Positions 8,485-18,320 of a DNA stretch of 64,000 nucleotides are shown piece by piece; within the stretch, counting starts at the first letter, position 1, and every line of letters starts with the position of its first letter. A program made the position numbers and the translations under genes. Origin of the DNA: Virgibacillus sp. SK37. Lineage in GTDB: Bacteria > Bacillota > Bacilli > Bacillales > Amphibacillaceae. The stretch is taken from NCBI RefSeq assembly GCF_000725285.1, contig NZ_CP007161.1, forward strand, positions 1,225,911 through 1,289,910. Reading direction: 5' to 3'. The notes under the pieces are model-generated. The model was not told the DNA's origin, made no database searches, and saw only the letters and a list, made by a program, of their open reading frames with translations.

Positions 8485-8830
8485 ATTCGCTGTATTTATA
8501 ATGGGAATTTTAATAGGTATTTAATTCTTGGTGTAGCGGGAATTTTTGAAATCCTTGGTGTTCAGTATCAATCAATCTGGTCATTAATTATTTTTGTAAT
8601 AAGTATCTTTATCCTGGGATTACCAGTTGATTTAGTTTTAGGGTGCTATGGCTGATTTATCTGTTGAAAAAATACGAGGTAAGATACCAGCATTTGTTAT
8701 CCGATTTCTTTTTGGTTTTGTGACAAACTGGGGTGTTATTTTTATAGTGGTGCATTTATGAGTGGTATTAATCTTTCACTTTGAGCAAAGTTGGTTATTT
8801 CAATGATATTAACTTTTTTTGAGTCGATAT
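8485..8830 (+). pseudogene. Broken YrvL-like membrane regulatory protein gene
   Basis: Pieces of a small multi-span protein are readable in shifting frames. One gives FEILGVQYQSIWSLII, very like the FELFGVQY segment of Bacillus YrvL, followed by an FILGLPVDLVL span. Another gives the continuation KIPAFVIRFLFGFVTNWGV. The gene is interrupted by several stops and at least two frameshifts, so it is dead. YrvL in Bacillus acts with sigma-O control; nothing else of that system is here. Family assignment is from memory of the conserved segment. Confidence 0.5.
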
Positions 8831-8976
8831 TTGGAAATGAAAAAACAAACACAAAGAGGCAACAGTTTAATATTTTGTTTGACAAGTTTGTTCCGTTAAA
8901 GGACGCTATTCTGGAGGAAAGATACTCTGACCTACTTTAAAAATAAGAACCATCTAATTGATATAGCGCTAATAAG

Positions 8977-9006
8977 ACTGCACTTTTTATAGGGTGCAGT
9001 TTTTTA
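8977..9006 (+). terminator. Rho-independent terminator
   Basis: Stem ACTGCAC / GTGCAGT with a 10-base loop, followed by seven T. Near-identical in sequence context to the terminator at 19249-19278; both stand in front of an XRE-type regulator, here decayed. Confidence 0.75.
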
Positions 9007-9059
9007 TATTTGTAAAGTAAATAACTGAATCATACGTTGTAAATGGTATAGATATATTT

Positions 9060-9192
9060 ATAGACAAGGCAGTGAATGCTACGCCTGTCTGATAAGAAAA
9101 CAGATAGGTATTAAACAATTCAGGATGACAGTGAATTTTTAGATAACATGTCAATCCTTTACAGCAATTGAAAATTAATAAGAAAAATTTAT
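9060..9192 (+). pseudogene. Decayed copy of a small XRE-family regulator gene
   Basis: The DNA aligns by eye with the start of the intact regulator gene at 19368. Shared blocks include AAGGC(a/g)GTGAAT, GCCTGTC, AGGTATTAAACAATT and CCTTTACAGCAAT(c/t)GAAAAT, in the same order. Deletions and stops remove any usable frame. With the matching terminator just upstream, about 220 bases here are a paralogous relic of the 19.25-19.48 kb segment. Confidence 0.65.
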
Positions 9193-9228
9193 GAAACATA
9201 TAAATTCATATTTATAAAATAAAAAAAC

Positions 9229-9293
9229 TTGCTATTTTATTTTATAATCTGCTATCCTATTAATTGTTAACCGGATACATTAGGGGTTGACGA
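9229..9293 (+). promoter_or_regulatory. Promoter and BirA operator of the biotin cluster
   Basis: A -35-like TTGCTA (9229) and -10-like TATCCT (9253) lie 18 bases apart. They are followed by TTGTTAAC (9264-9271), 14 bases, then GTTGACGA (9286-9293). This matches the Bacillus BirA operator pattern TTGTTAAC-N14/15-GTTAACAA with two changes in the right half. Biotin-loaded BirA should bind here and repress bioB onwards. Confidence 0.8.
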
Positions 9294-9449
9294 TAAAAGT
9301 GAAGAATCTAACTATGTGAAAAATATGTAAGCAGGCATCTTTAAATCTATCAACTGGAAGCTATTTATGGCATTACTGCTATCAGGGGGGAATTTTAATA
9401 CGTTAGCCCTCTTTTTAGTAGGTGAGTGCCTAAAACAAGGAGGATTTAA

Positions 9450-10442
9450 ATGTTGAATTTTAAAGCATTAGCAAACGACGTCATAAAAGGTTATGAGATT
9501 ACAGAGGAAGAAGCTATGGAAATTTTAGAATGTCCAGACGGGGAAATTCTTGAGTTGCTTAATAGTGCCTACCTAATTCGAAAACAGTATTTTGGAAATA
9601 AAGTTAAATTAAATATGATTATTAATACAAAGTCTGGAGCCTGTCCAGAGAATTGTGGGTATTGCGCACAGTCAAGGGACTCTACTAATCCAATTGAAAA
9701 ATACCGGATGATGGAAAAAGAAACAATTGTAAGTGGGGCAGAAAGAGCACACCAACTAAATTCAGGTACTTATTGCATCGTTGCTAGCGGACGTGGACCA
9801 ACCACCCGTGAATTAAATCAAGTCACCAGTGCCGTCAAAGAAATAAAAGAAAAATATGATTTAAAAATATGTGCTTGCTTAGGAATTCTTAAACCTGGAC
9901 AAGCAGACCAACTAAAGGAAGCCGGTGTTGATCGGTATAATCATAATATCAACACATCAGAAAAGCATCATGATACTATTACAACCAGTCACAGCTATCA
10001 AGACCGCGTTGAAACAGTTAATAAGGCGAAGGATGCTGGTATTTCACCATGTTCGGGTGTCATTGTTGGAATGAAAGAAACAAAAGAAGACGTCATACAT
10101 ATGGCTATAGCACTGAAAGAATTAGATGCTGATTCCATCCCTGTTAACTTTCTTCATGCAATGGAAGGAACGTTATTAGAGGGAACTGATGAATTAAACC
10201 CATTATATTGTTTAAAAGTATTGAGTCTTTTTCGCTTTATTAATCCATCTAAAGAAATCCGTATTTCTGGGGGGCGTGAAGTGAACTTGCGTAGTTTACA
10301 GCCACTTGGTTTGTATGCAGCAAACTCTATTTTTATAGGAGACTATTTAACAACTGCTGGACAAGAAGGGACGAAGGATCACCAAATGTTAAAGGATTTA
10401 GGATTTGAGGTTGACTATGAAGGGAGCGAAATGCCTGTTTAA
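9450..10442 (+). CDS. bioB: Biotin synthase
   Basis: Predicted 330 residues. Radical SAM enzyme inserting sulfur into dethiobiotin, the last step of biotin synthesis. The SAM-cluster motif CPENCGYC has Cys65, Cys69 and Cys72. Further conserved segments are YCIVASGRGP, YNHNINTS, CSGVIVGMKET, RISGGREV and the C-terminal NSIFIGDYLTTAG. Full length. ATG follows AAGGAGG. It is the first gene behind the BirA operator. The order bioB-bioA-bioD-bioY differs from B. subtilis bioWAFDBI. Confidence 0.97.
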   Translation: MLNFKALANDVIKGYEITEEEAMEILECPDGEILELLNSAYLIRKQYFGNKVKLNMIINTKSGACPENCGYCAQSRDSTNPIEKYRMMEKETIVSGAERAHQLNSGTYCIVASGRGPTTRELNQVTSAVKEIKEKYDLKICACLGILKPGQADQLKEAGVDRYNHNINTSEKHHDTITTSHSYQDRVETVNKAKDAGISPCSGVIVGMKETKEDVIHMAIALKELDADSIPVNFLHAMEGTLLEGTDELNPLYCLKVLSLFRFINPSKEIRISGGREVNLRSLQPLGLYAANSIFIGDYLTTAGQEGTKDHQMLKDLGFEVDYEGSEMPV

Positions 10443-10563
10443 AGCTTGAATTCGTTTTCGTCTACTTCAACCTGAAGAAGCAATAGTACTTACTTCTATT
10501 TAGTTGCTAGTTGCTTTAGATTAGATCAGTTGGTTAATAAATACAGTGTATGGAGGAATAGTA

Positions 10564-11958
10564 TTGTCTAAGCACAATGAATTAATAAAGAAAAGTAAAA
10601 AACATCTTTGGTTACCGTTTACACAAATGAAAGATTACGATAAAGATCCCTTAATAATTGAAAGTGGGACCGGGGTTAGGGTGACAGATACAGAAGGAAA
10701 ATCATACTATGATGGATTTTCCTCTGTATGGTTAAATGTACATGGTCATCGAAAAAAAGAACTAGATGAAGCTATTCAGGAACAATTAATGAAAATTTCA
10801 CATTCCACGCTACTTGGGATGACTAATCAACCGGCTACGGAATTAGCTGAACGGTTATCTCGTATAACACCAGATGGCATGGACCGTATTTTTTATTCTG
10901 ATAGTGGTGCGGAAGCAGTTGAGATTGCACTCAAAATGGCCTATCAGTATTGGAAAAACATAGGAGTTGAAGGTAAAAATAAATTTATCACTATGAAGAA
11001 TGGGTATCATGGAGATACAATCGGTGCTGTTAGCGTTGGTGCAGTCGAAATTTTTCATCGAATCTTTGAACCGTTGATGTTTGATAGTTTCCATGTTCCG
11101 TTTCCATATGTATATAGGCATCCAAGTGGTGACTCAGAAATATGTAAGGAAGAATGTTTACTAGAATTAAAGAAGACTTTGGAAAAGCATCATAATGAAA
11201 TTGCAGCTCTTACGATGGAATCAATGATGCAAGGAGCTGGGGGAATGGTTTTAATGCCACCTGGTTTCTTATCCGGTGTCAAAGCACTTTGTGTGGAGTA
11301 TGATGTTCTATTAATTATTGATGAAGTAGCTACTGGTTTTGGTCGAACTGGAAAGATGTTTGCTTGTGAGCATGAAGAAGTCGTGCCGGACATAATGACA
11401 GTCGGAAAGGGGATAACAGGAGGATATTTACCGATAGCTGCTACAATCTCAACTGAACGAATATATGAAGCTTTTTACGATGATTATAAGAATATGAAGA
11501 CATTGTTCCACGGGCATTCTTACACAGGAAATCAACTAGGATGTGCGGTGGCTCTTGCAAACCTTGATTTATTTGAAAAAGAAAATGTTGTTGAAAATGT
11601 ACAAACAAAAGCAAACATAGTGCAAAGTGAATTAGAATCATTCTATCAACTTGATCATGTTGGAGATATTAGGCAAATCGGATTTATGGTAGGAATTGAA
11701 TTAGTCCTAAATAAACAAACTAAAGAACCTTTTCCTTTTGAGGAAAGAATCGGTTATGAGGTCTCTCTGAAAATGCGTGAACTGGGAATGCTGACTAGGC
11801 CGGTAGGGGATACACTTGTATTTATGCCACCACTCTCTAGTTCTCAACAAGAACTACGTGAAATGATCAGTATCATGCGTGAAGCGATCCAAATAGTAAC
11901 TAAAATCAAGGGTTCCCATGTGACATCTCTCAGAGAAAATAGATGTAGTAGAGGGTGA
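10564..11958 (+). CDS. bioA: Adenosylmethionine-8-amino-7-oxononanoate aminotransferase
   Basis: Predicted 464 residues from TTG 10564, chosen because TGGAGGAA lies 5 bases upstream. It converts 8-amino-7-oxononanoate (KAPA) to 7,8-diaminopelargonate. Class III PLP aminotransferase: [11 protein letters not shown] opening, [31 protein letters not shown] and the PLP lysine in [10 protein letters not shown] (Lys282). The sequence is close to B. subtilis BioA/BioK, which uses lysine instead of SAM as amino donor; the donor here cannot be read from sequence. Part of the bio unit. Confidence 0.94.
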   Translation: MSKHNELIKKSKKHLWLPFTQMKDYDKDPLIIESGTGVRVTDTEGKSYYDGFSSVWLNVHGHRKKELDEAIQEQLMKISHSTLLGMTNQPATELAERLSRITPDGMDRIFYSDSGAEAVEIALKMAYQYWKNIGVEGKNKFITMKNGYHGDTIGAVSVGAVEIFHRIFEPLMFDSFHVPFPYVYRHPSGDSEICKEECLLELKKTLEKHHNEIAALTMESMMQGAGGMVLMPPGFLSGVKALCVEYDVLLIIDEVATGFGRTGKMFACEHEEVVPDIMTVGKGITGGYLPIAATISTERIYEAFYDDYKNMKTLFHGHSYTGNQLGCAVALANLDLFEKENVVENVQTKANIVQSELESFYQLDHVGDIRQIGFMVGIELVLNKQTKEPFPFEERIGYEVSLKMRELGMLTRPVGDTLVFMPPLSSSQQELREMISIMREAIQIVTKIKGSHVTSLRENRCSRG

Positions 11959-13033
<1,075 letters not shown>

Positions 13034-13085
13034 ATATTGAAACCAAAGACTTGATGATTTCAGGGAGGTTAAAGGAGGAAATTTT

Positions 13086-13694
13086 TTGGGGCCACATAGG
13101 CTTTTTCGTACAATAGATCTTACATTGATAGGGATGTTTGTAGCATTAATGGGTATTGGAGCAAATATAACAGCCTGGGCTCCATTTTTACAAGTTGGTG
13201 GTGTACCAATTACATTACAAACATTTTTTTGTTTTTTATCAGGAGTCCTTCTCGGTAGTCGGCGTGGGGCAATAGCAATGATTGTGTACGTTTTCGTTGG
13301 GCTTGCAGGGGTTCCTGTTTTTGCTGGTTTTAAAGGAGGATTAGGTACACTGCTTAGTCCAACTTTTGGGTTTATTTTGTCTTTTATTTTCACAGCTTAT
13401 ATTATTGGCAAAGTGATTGAATATAAAAAAAGGCCCACATGTAAGACCTTTATAATTGCTTCTTTAGTAGGTCTTGTATTTAATTACATAATCGGAACTA
13501 ATTATATGTATCTTGCATTAACATTTTTTGTAAATGCTTCTGAGAGTTTTACTTATACTGGGACATGGTTGGTTATGCTCGCGTACTTACCAATAGACTT
13601 GGTAACAATTGTGGCCGCTGCCTATATTGCACCACGGATCTTTCACGTTTTTCATAAAATGGCTGGCATGCAAATACCAAAAAATGTAGATTAA
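13086..13694 (+). CDS. bioY: Biotin transporter substrate-binding subunit BioY (ECF type)
   Basis: Predicted 202 residues from TTG 13086, with AAAGGAGG 8 bases upstream. About six membrane spans. The BioY signatures are visible: LMGIGANITAWAPFLQVGGVPITLQTFF, the GVLLGSRRGA loop, VFVGLAGVPVFAGFKGGLG and FNYIIGT. It is the substrate-binding component; energising needs EcfA/T units encoded elsewhere. Its presence with bioBAD and without bioF suggests that uptake of biotin, or a vitamer, complements a partial pathway (inference). Confidence 0.94.
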   Translation: MGPHRLFRTIDLTLIGMFVALMGIGANITAWAPFLQVGGVPITLQTFFCFLSGVLLGSRRGAIAMIVYVFVGLAGVPVFAGFKGGLGTLLSPTFGFILSFIFTAYIIGKVIEYKKRPTCKTFIIASLVGLVFNYIIGTNYMYLALTFFVNASESFTYTGTWLVMLAYLPIDLVTIVAAAYIAPRIFHVFHKMAGMQIPKNVD

Positions 13695-13864
13695 ATTTTT
13701 TAAAGATCAATTAGTATTAGCAGAATGCTTACTTAGTAATTAGTAATAGTCTGATATTTTAATTAGTAAATAATTATACAACAAAAGGGAGCGATTTTGA
13801 AATATAGATTGCATCAATCTACAAAGAGTTATCCTTGAAAAATAGAATAATGCCTTAAAGGCAA

Positions 13865-13933
13865 CCCCCCGTTCTTTTGATAGTAGGAATGAAGTTATTC
13901 AATTTTGAATAATTATCTATAGAATAGGGGGGG
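13865..13933 (+). promoter_or_regulatory. Leader hairpin that would hide the ribosome binding site
   Basis: CCCCCC (13865-13870) plus TTCT can pair with AGAA plus GGGGGG (13921-13932). The G-run is the ribosome binding site of the gene starting at 13939. Inside the loop lies a second perfect hairpin, TTATTCAA / TTGAATAA (about 13895-13912). The arrangement suggests translational control. Confidence 0.5.
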
Positions 13934-13938
13934 CTTTT

Positions 13939-14553
13939 ATGATATCGAATTTATTATTTAAGAAACGCTGGAAGAAGTCGGAACAACTTTATAAGCAGTA
14001 TGGTGTTTACGAACTATATGATATTGGTGCAATGTGGGTTGATACGGCAGATATCATTGGTCTATCATTGCGCCCAAAAGATATTAAAGGTGATGAAGAT
14101 ATGCGCTATTTAAAAAAGTCAGTTAAGGAAAGGGGCTGGGAAAATACCCATTGCATGACACTACATTTGGTTCGACTACCTAACGGGAAATTCACAGTTG
14201 GGTCAGGCGGAAATCATCGAACATACCTATCAAGAGAAATCGGTCTCGAACGACTAAAAGCACTCGTTTCTGTGCTAGTACCTACAAAGTACCTGATGGA
14301 CGAGGATTACGCTAAAATTGAGTATTTTACTTTGAAGTTTCATGAGTATAATGATTTTGCGGCCAAAAAGAATGCATTCCTAAACTCTAAGGGTGTATTT
14401 CGACTATATTATCCCCTTGAAGAGGCTGAATTTGACCGATTATGTAATCTTGCTGATAAAATGTTAGACAAACGAGCTGAGGTAATTCGGAATGTAGCAA
14501 TTCGAAATGGTATAATGAAAGATAATGATGCTGAATTAAAGGTGCAGGATTAG
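13939..14553 (+). CDS. ParB/sulfiredoxin-like domain protein, function unknown
   Basis: Predicted 204 residues, no membrane segment. The centre carries LPNGKFTVGSGGNHRTYLSREIGLERLKALV (about residues 82-113, key residues G-G-N-H-R). This resembles the GxxRxxAxxxxG nucleotide-binding core of ParB/Srx-fold proteins, but the rest is unlike chromosome-partition ParB. It could be a phage- or island-type protein. The start follows a seven-G ribosome binding site that can be sequestered by an upstream C-run. Confidence 0.6.
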   Translation: MISNLLFKKRWKKSEQLYKQYGVYELYDIGAMWVDTADIIGLSLRPKDIKGDEDMRYLKKSVKERGWENTHCMTLHLVRLPNGKFTVGSGGNHRTYLSREIGLERLKALVSVLVPTKYLMDEDYAKIEYFTLKFHEYNDFAAKKNAFLNSKGVFRLYYPLEEAEFDRLCNLADKMLDKRAEVIRNVAIRNGIMKDNDAELKVQD

Positions 14554-14724
14554 CTTCTAAAGGATTACCAAGTATTAAACTCCGAGTTAAAACCATGACT
14601 GGAAAGTCCTCACTAAATGAGAATTTCGATAAATTAAATGACGTTAACATGCCAATGATTTTAAACCGACACTATAAATTGGGTTTATAGTAATTTTATT
14701 CTGAGCAATAGAGCATAAAGCTTA

Positions 14725-14780
14725 TTCCATAAAAGGGCGCAAATCAGGAATAAGAATTGTACTCATTATGGGCTTAATCA
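14725..14780 (+). repeat. Array repeat R3
   Basis: Left end TTCCATAAAAGGGCGCAAA, then TCAGGAATAAG, and a degenerate right end ATGGGCTTAATC. First copy of the main series, between the ParB-like gene and the class A beta-lactamase-like gene. Confidence 0.65.
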
Positions 14781-14824
14781 ATAAAATTTTAACAACGTTA
14801 TTATTGTCTGAAAGGTAGATTCTA

Positions 14825-15961
14825 TTGTTTTTATACATATTCATTTCCATTGGTATCGTCGTTCTTTTGTTAGTCATGGGATTCTTTTGGTTAAGCCATT
14901 GGACGAAAAAACCTGATGCAGATTATGTTTTAAAGTTTATTGCTAAAAATCCAGAAAGAGCTTCGTTGTCTGTTATAAAAAACGGAAAAAGTCTAGTCAA
15001 TGTTCAATCCAATCGATTGTTATCATTGGCAAGCACAGTGAAAATTATTATAGCCATTGAATATGCTCAACAAGCAGCGCATACTGAAATTGATCCAGCC
15101 GAAAGAATTAAAACAGATGATCTAGCGTGTTTTTATATACCCGGGACAGATGGCGGCGCTCATGAGGCATGGTTGAAAACAATGGAGGAGCAAGGACGTT
15201 TGCAAAACGGAACTGTCTCACTGGTGGATATTGCAAAAGGAATGATATCTCATAGCTCAAATGCTAACACAGAATTCTTGATGATGTGGCTTGGACTCGA
15301 CAAAATAAATGCTAATCTTGAAAAGCTGCAGTTGTCGATTCACGAGCAAATTTATCCTTTTGTATCAGCCCTTTTTATTCCATATGAAATTGCACATCAA
15401 AAGAAGCTTGATATACATGATAAAAAGGATGCAAAAAAGATAGCGGCATATATCGAGGATATATCACAAACAGCGTATATTGAAGAGTCCATTAGAATTC
15501 ACGATAAACTAATTCAAGATATAAAGGGTGATTATAAAAATAAGGTAAACATAAAGGCGTGGCACAATATCGCATTTGATAGATTAGTGTCCAAACGCTT
15601 TGTTTGTTCCACGGCTTCAGAATATGTTTCAATTGTACGGAGAATGAACGAAGGGATGTATTTTTCATCGCGTATTTGGGAGCACTTACAGCCAATTATG
15701 GAGTGGCCAATGAATGGAAAAAGGAACCAAAGACGATTTAAAAGTTTAGGTGGTAAGGGAGGCTCAACAGCTTACATTCTCACATATGCTTTCTATGCAG
15801 AAGATAAGCAAGGAAATAAAACGGAATTGGCGGTCTTTTTCAACGACATCTATGGCTATGAAACAGTTAAGCTTTCAAATAGTTCTTCTGTTTTTCAGTC
15901 AGCCGTGCTTACAGATAGTCCTGACTGGGACAATAAATTAAAAACTTTTCTTGAGCGTTGA
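14825..15961 (+). CDS. Membrane-anchored class A beta-lactamase-like serine hydrolase
   Basis: Predicted 378 residues, TTG 14825 after AAAGGTAG. An N-terminal hydrophobic segment (about 3-25) anchors it, with the catalytic domain outside. SxxK is STVK (Ser70, Lys73), SxN is SSN (144-146) in ISHSSNANTEF, and GGKGGS near 315 occupies the KTG position. All three motifs of the penicilloyl-serine fold are present, yet the protein is longer and more divergent than true beta-lactamases. Resistance should not be assumed. It lies between array repeats R3 and R4. Confidence 0.75.
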   Translation: MFLYIFISIGIVVLLLVMGFFWLSHWTKKPDADYVLKFIAKNPERASLSVIKNGKSLVNVQSNRLLSLASTVKIIIAIEYAQQAAHTEIDPAERIKTDDLACFYIPGTDGGAHEAWLKTMEEQGRLQNGTVSLVDIAKGMISHSSNANTEFLMMWLGLDKINANLEKLQLSIHEQIYPFVSALFIPYEIAHQKKLDIHDKKDAKKIAAYIEDISQTAYIEESIRIHDKLIQDIKGDYKNKVNIKAWHNIAFDRLVSKRFVCSTASEYVSIVRRMNEGMYFSSRIWEHLQPIMEWPMNGKRNQRRFKSLGGKGGSTAYILTYAFYAEDKQGNKTELAVFFNDIYGYETVKLSNSSSVFQSAVLTDSPDWDNKLKTFLER

Positions 15962-15976
15962 GCTTGTTCAAGGTTG

Positions 15977-16043
15977 TTCAATATAAGGGCGCGCTAATGG
16001 GATAAAAAGCGTGTAAGTTTACCATTTTAGGGTCTTTTAATTG
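15977..16043 (+). repeat. Array repeat R4
   Basis: Left end TTCAATATAAGGGCGCGCTAAT, inner arm AGCGTG, right end TTAGGGTCTTTTAATTG. Starts 16 bases after the stop of the preceding gene. Confidence 0.7.
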
Positions 16044-16103
16044 ATTAAGGGTTTGAGTTACATTTGGGTTATGTAGATAACTTTTCATAAGGGAGGGAGA
16101 GCA

Positions 16104-16355
16104 ATGGCAGAAAAACTTCCTTATATAACCTTTTGGAGTTTTATCATCTTTGGTTTGCTTTCATATTGGTGGTTTTTTTTCGAGGAATATGGAGCGATTG
16201 TCACTGTGGGTATTACGTTTCTTTGTGGCTTATTTGCTGGATTTATAGCCATTTTACAGAGAAACCGTAAATTAATAGTTTTAAGTATTCTGCTCATGCT
16301 TAGTCCTTGGATTATGTTTTTGGTTATAAATTTTTTTAATAATTATTATCTTTAA
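16104..16355 (+). CDS. Small membrane protein, three spans
   Basis: Predicted 83 residues; ATG 16104 after GGGAGGGAGAG. Hydrophobic segments near 8-25, 33-52 and 58-78 account for most of the chain. No family recognised. Single-gene module between R4 and R5; the stop touches R5. Confidence 0.65.
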   Translation: MAEKLPYITFWSFIIFGLLSYWWFFFEEYGAIVTVGITFLCGLFAGFIAILQRNRKLIVLSILLMLSPWIMFLVINFFNNYYL

Positions 16356-16410
16356 ACAATAGGGCGTAGTTGTCGCATAAAGTTTGTGCTAGAATTGGGA
16401 CAGATTGTTG
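16355..16410 (+). repeat. Array repeat R5 (short class)
   Basis: AACAATAGGGCGTAGTTGT at the left, inner arm TTGTGC, right end TTGGGACAGATTGTTG. Overlaps the last base of the preceding stop codon region. Confidence 0.8.
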
Positions 16411-16450
16411 CACAACCCAAATAATAATCAACAAGGGGAATAAATAAAAT

Positions 16451-16891
16451 ATGTCTCAACCAAGTGTGAAAATGCAAAAGATATGGCTTGATGATAACGA
16501 TAGTTTCTTTGAACTAAGTTTAGATTTCTGTACAGGTTGTTGCAACATGAACCTCAATATATTTACAGATGATGAAGAACTAGAAAAGTTAAATGAAGGA
16601 GTAACGGATTTTGCCAGCTTTAGACAAAAGGAATTTCTGTGGATTACTGGGGAAGATATAGAAAATATGAGTCATTTTCTATCTATGCGATTCTTTTTGT
16701 ATGGGAATCGAGGATATGTAGGTGTTGAGGTAACTGCCGATAATAAACTTGAAAGCCCTTATAGTGTTCGTGCGACTTTTTTTCTTGTAACTGTCCTAAG
16801 TCAAATAGATGATTTTACAAGAAAATTGGGAAGTTTTATTAAAGGCGAAATTTGTGAGCTGGAAAGCCTAATCCAGTCATTTGAACAATGA
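16451..16891 (+). CDS. Soluble protein of unknown function
   Basis: Predicted 146 residues, acidic, no membrane segment. It contains a cysteine cluster near residues 27-32 (CTGCC). Rest of the sequence alternates beta-like and helical stretches, ending in a helix rich in Glu and Leu. RBS AAGGGGAATA precedes the ATG. The size and style recall immunity-type orphan proteins, but I cannot assign a family. Single-gene module. Confidence 0.6.
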   Translation: MSQPSVKMQKIWLDDNDSFFELSLDFCTGCCNMNLNIFTDDEELEKLNEGVTDFASFRQKEFLWITGEDIENMSHFLSMRFFLYGNRGYVGVEVTADNKLESPYSVRATFFLVTVLSQIDDFTRKLGSFIKGEICELESLIQSFEQ

Positions 16892-16924
16892 GATTAAGAG
16901 TGAAAACATACATTTCTTATTCTA

Positions 16925-16988
16925 GAAAAGGGCGCGTTCACGGAAGAACGATCTAGACTTTTTTAAACGATCGGGCCAGCCGAACAGT
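16925..16988 (+). repeat. Array repeat R6 (long class)
   Basis: Left end GAAAAGGGCGCGTTCACGGAA, right end CGATCGGGCCAGCC. The inner right arm has decayed. Confidence 0.7.
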
Positions 16989-17002
16989 GGGATGGGGAGT
17001 AT

Positions 17003-17347
17003 ATGGGAACATTGCAGATTTTATTTTTAATTGTAATTTGGGTTTTACCAGCAATTCTTTTTAATTGTAAAATGGACAAAAAAGAACAGCAAGAATTAAA
17101 AAATGAGTTTAAAAACCCTTTTGCTCTGTTTGGAGTTGGGTTTGTTGTTATAGGTTTATTATTATTCTCTTCTGGTTACATTTCGTCTCTGAAATTGCCT
17201 CAGCATATAGGTGCAATTATGGTAGTGACTAGTTGGTTTACTACAAGTATCGTAGGTAGGAAAAGGAAAAAAGTAAGTTTTGTAACCAGTATTGCATTGA
17301 TGTTATTGGGAGTAATAGGTATAGCAGTTTATAGTTGTTTGATTTAA
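17003..17347 (+). CDS. Small membrane protein, about four spans
   Basis: Predicted 114 residues, ATG 17003 after GATGGGGAG. Hydrophobic stretches near 3-20, 40-58, 68-84 and 93-112; basic residues (KRKKVS) before the last span. Family not recognised. Single-gene module between R6 and R7. Confidence 0.65.
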   Translation: MGTLQILFLIVIWVLPAILFNCKMDKKEQQELKNEFKNPFALFGVGFVVIGLLLFSSGYISSLKLPQHIGAIMVVTSWFTTSIVGRKRKKVSFVTSIALMLLGVIGIAVYSCLI

Positions 17348-17402
17348 ACAATCGGGCGCAGTTACGGAGGAAGCAATGTGCCTGAATTGGGCCATTTTAT
17401 TG
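17347..17402 (+). repeat. Array repeat R7 (short class, near consensus)
   Basis: AACAATCGGGCGCAGTTAC, inner right arm AATGTGCC, right end AATTGGGCCATTTTATTG. GGCGCA and TGTGCC can pair (one G-U). A good reference copy for the short class. Confidence 0.85.
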
Positions 17403-17419
17403 AAGAAGGGGGTAAATTA

Positions 17420-18166
17420 ATGACAAAACAAATAAAGCGTTTTGAAAATAAGGTGGCACTAGTAACAGGTGGGCGTTCTGGGATTGGACGAGCCATCGCC
17501 CGCAGGTTGCATGACGAAGGAGCGACTGTAATTACCGCACAGCGCGGCAAGGATGAAGAGTTTGACTGGATTGAGGCAGATTTCTCGGATCCAGATTCAC
17601 CAGAGCGAATCGTTAAAGAAGTCATCGCTCGAACAGGCCAACTCGATGTAGTGATCAACAATGCCGGCATGATGCAGGAGTTATCGATTGAAGAGATGAG
17701 CGTTGAGGATTGGCAGCGTAATCTCAGCGTTAATCTGACAGCTCCTTTCCTGATGATTCGAGCAGCGTTGCCTTACCTGCGCCAAACGAAAGGTAGTATA
17801 GTCAATACTGGATCGACAGAGGGGCTAGCTGCCAACCCACAGCATGCAGCTTATTGTGCGTCTAAAGCTGGTCTTCATGGACTGACCCGTTCAGTGGCAG
17901 TAGACCATGGTCATGAAGGCATTCGTTGCAATGCAGTGGCACCTGGTTGGATCGACACGGAATTAAACAATGATATGATTGAAAACCACTCAGATGTAGA
18001 GGCTTTCCGACGCGATATCGCACGCATTCATCCTATAGGCCGAACAGGTTTACCCGAAGAAGTAGCAGCGCTCGTGGCATTTCTTGCAGCCGATGAAGCT
18101 GGGTTTATCACAGGTCAGGTATATACTGTGGATGGCGGAAGAATGACTAAGTTGAGTCTCCCTTGA
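17420..18166 (+). CDS. Short-chain dehydrogenase/reductase (SDR)
   Basis: Predicted 248 residues from ATG 17420 after AAGGGGG. Classical SDR: cofactor loop TGGRSGIG (about 14-21), NNAG near 87, catalytic Ser in NTGSTEG, Tyr145 and Lys149 in YCASK, and the PGWIDTELN loop. NAD(P)-dependent oxidoreductase; the substrate is unknown. Codon use and base composition are clearly richer in G+C than the flanking genes (many GCC, CGC and CTG codons), which suggests recent acquisition from a higher-GC donor. Single-gene module between R7 and R8. Confidence 0.9.
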   Translation: MTKQIKRFENKVALVTGGRSGIGRAIARRLHDEGATVITAQRGKDEEFDWIEADFSDPDSPERIVKEVIARTGQLDVVINNAGMMQELSIEEMSVEDWQRNLSVNLTAPFLMIRAALPYLRQTKGSIVNTGSTEGLAANPQHAAYCASKAGLHGLTRSVAVDHGHEGIRCNAVAPGWIDTELNNDMIENHSDVEAFRRDIARIHPIGRTGLPEEVAALVAFLAADEAGFITGQVYTVDGGRMTKLSLP

Positions 18167-18230
18167 ACAAGGGTTTTATATTGTCCCTGCCCATTGCTCT
18201 ATAAATTTTAATTTAATGTAAACATAAAAC

Positions 18231-18270
18231 ACAATCGGGCGCAAGAATTGAATAAAGATAGACCGTTTTT
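18231..18270 (+). repeat. Array repeat R8 (left half)
   Basis: ACAATCGGGCGCAAGAATTG, then AATAAAG. The right end GGGCCAGATTG is missing. Confidence 0.65.
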
Positions 18271-18320
18271 AGCATTCTTTTTCCTAGTATTTCTAAGTTA
18301 TAGATGGGGAAGGTGTGAAC

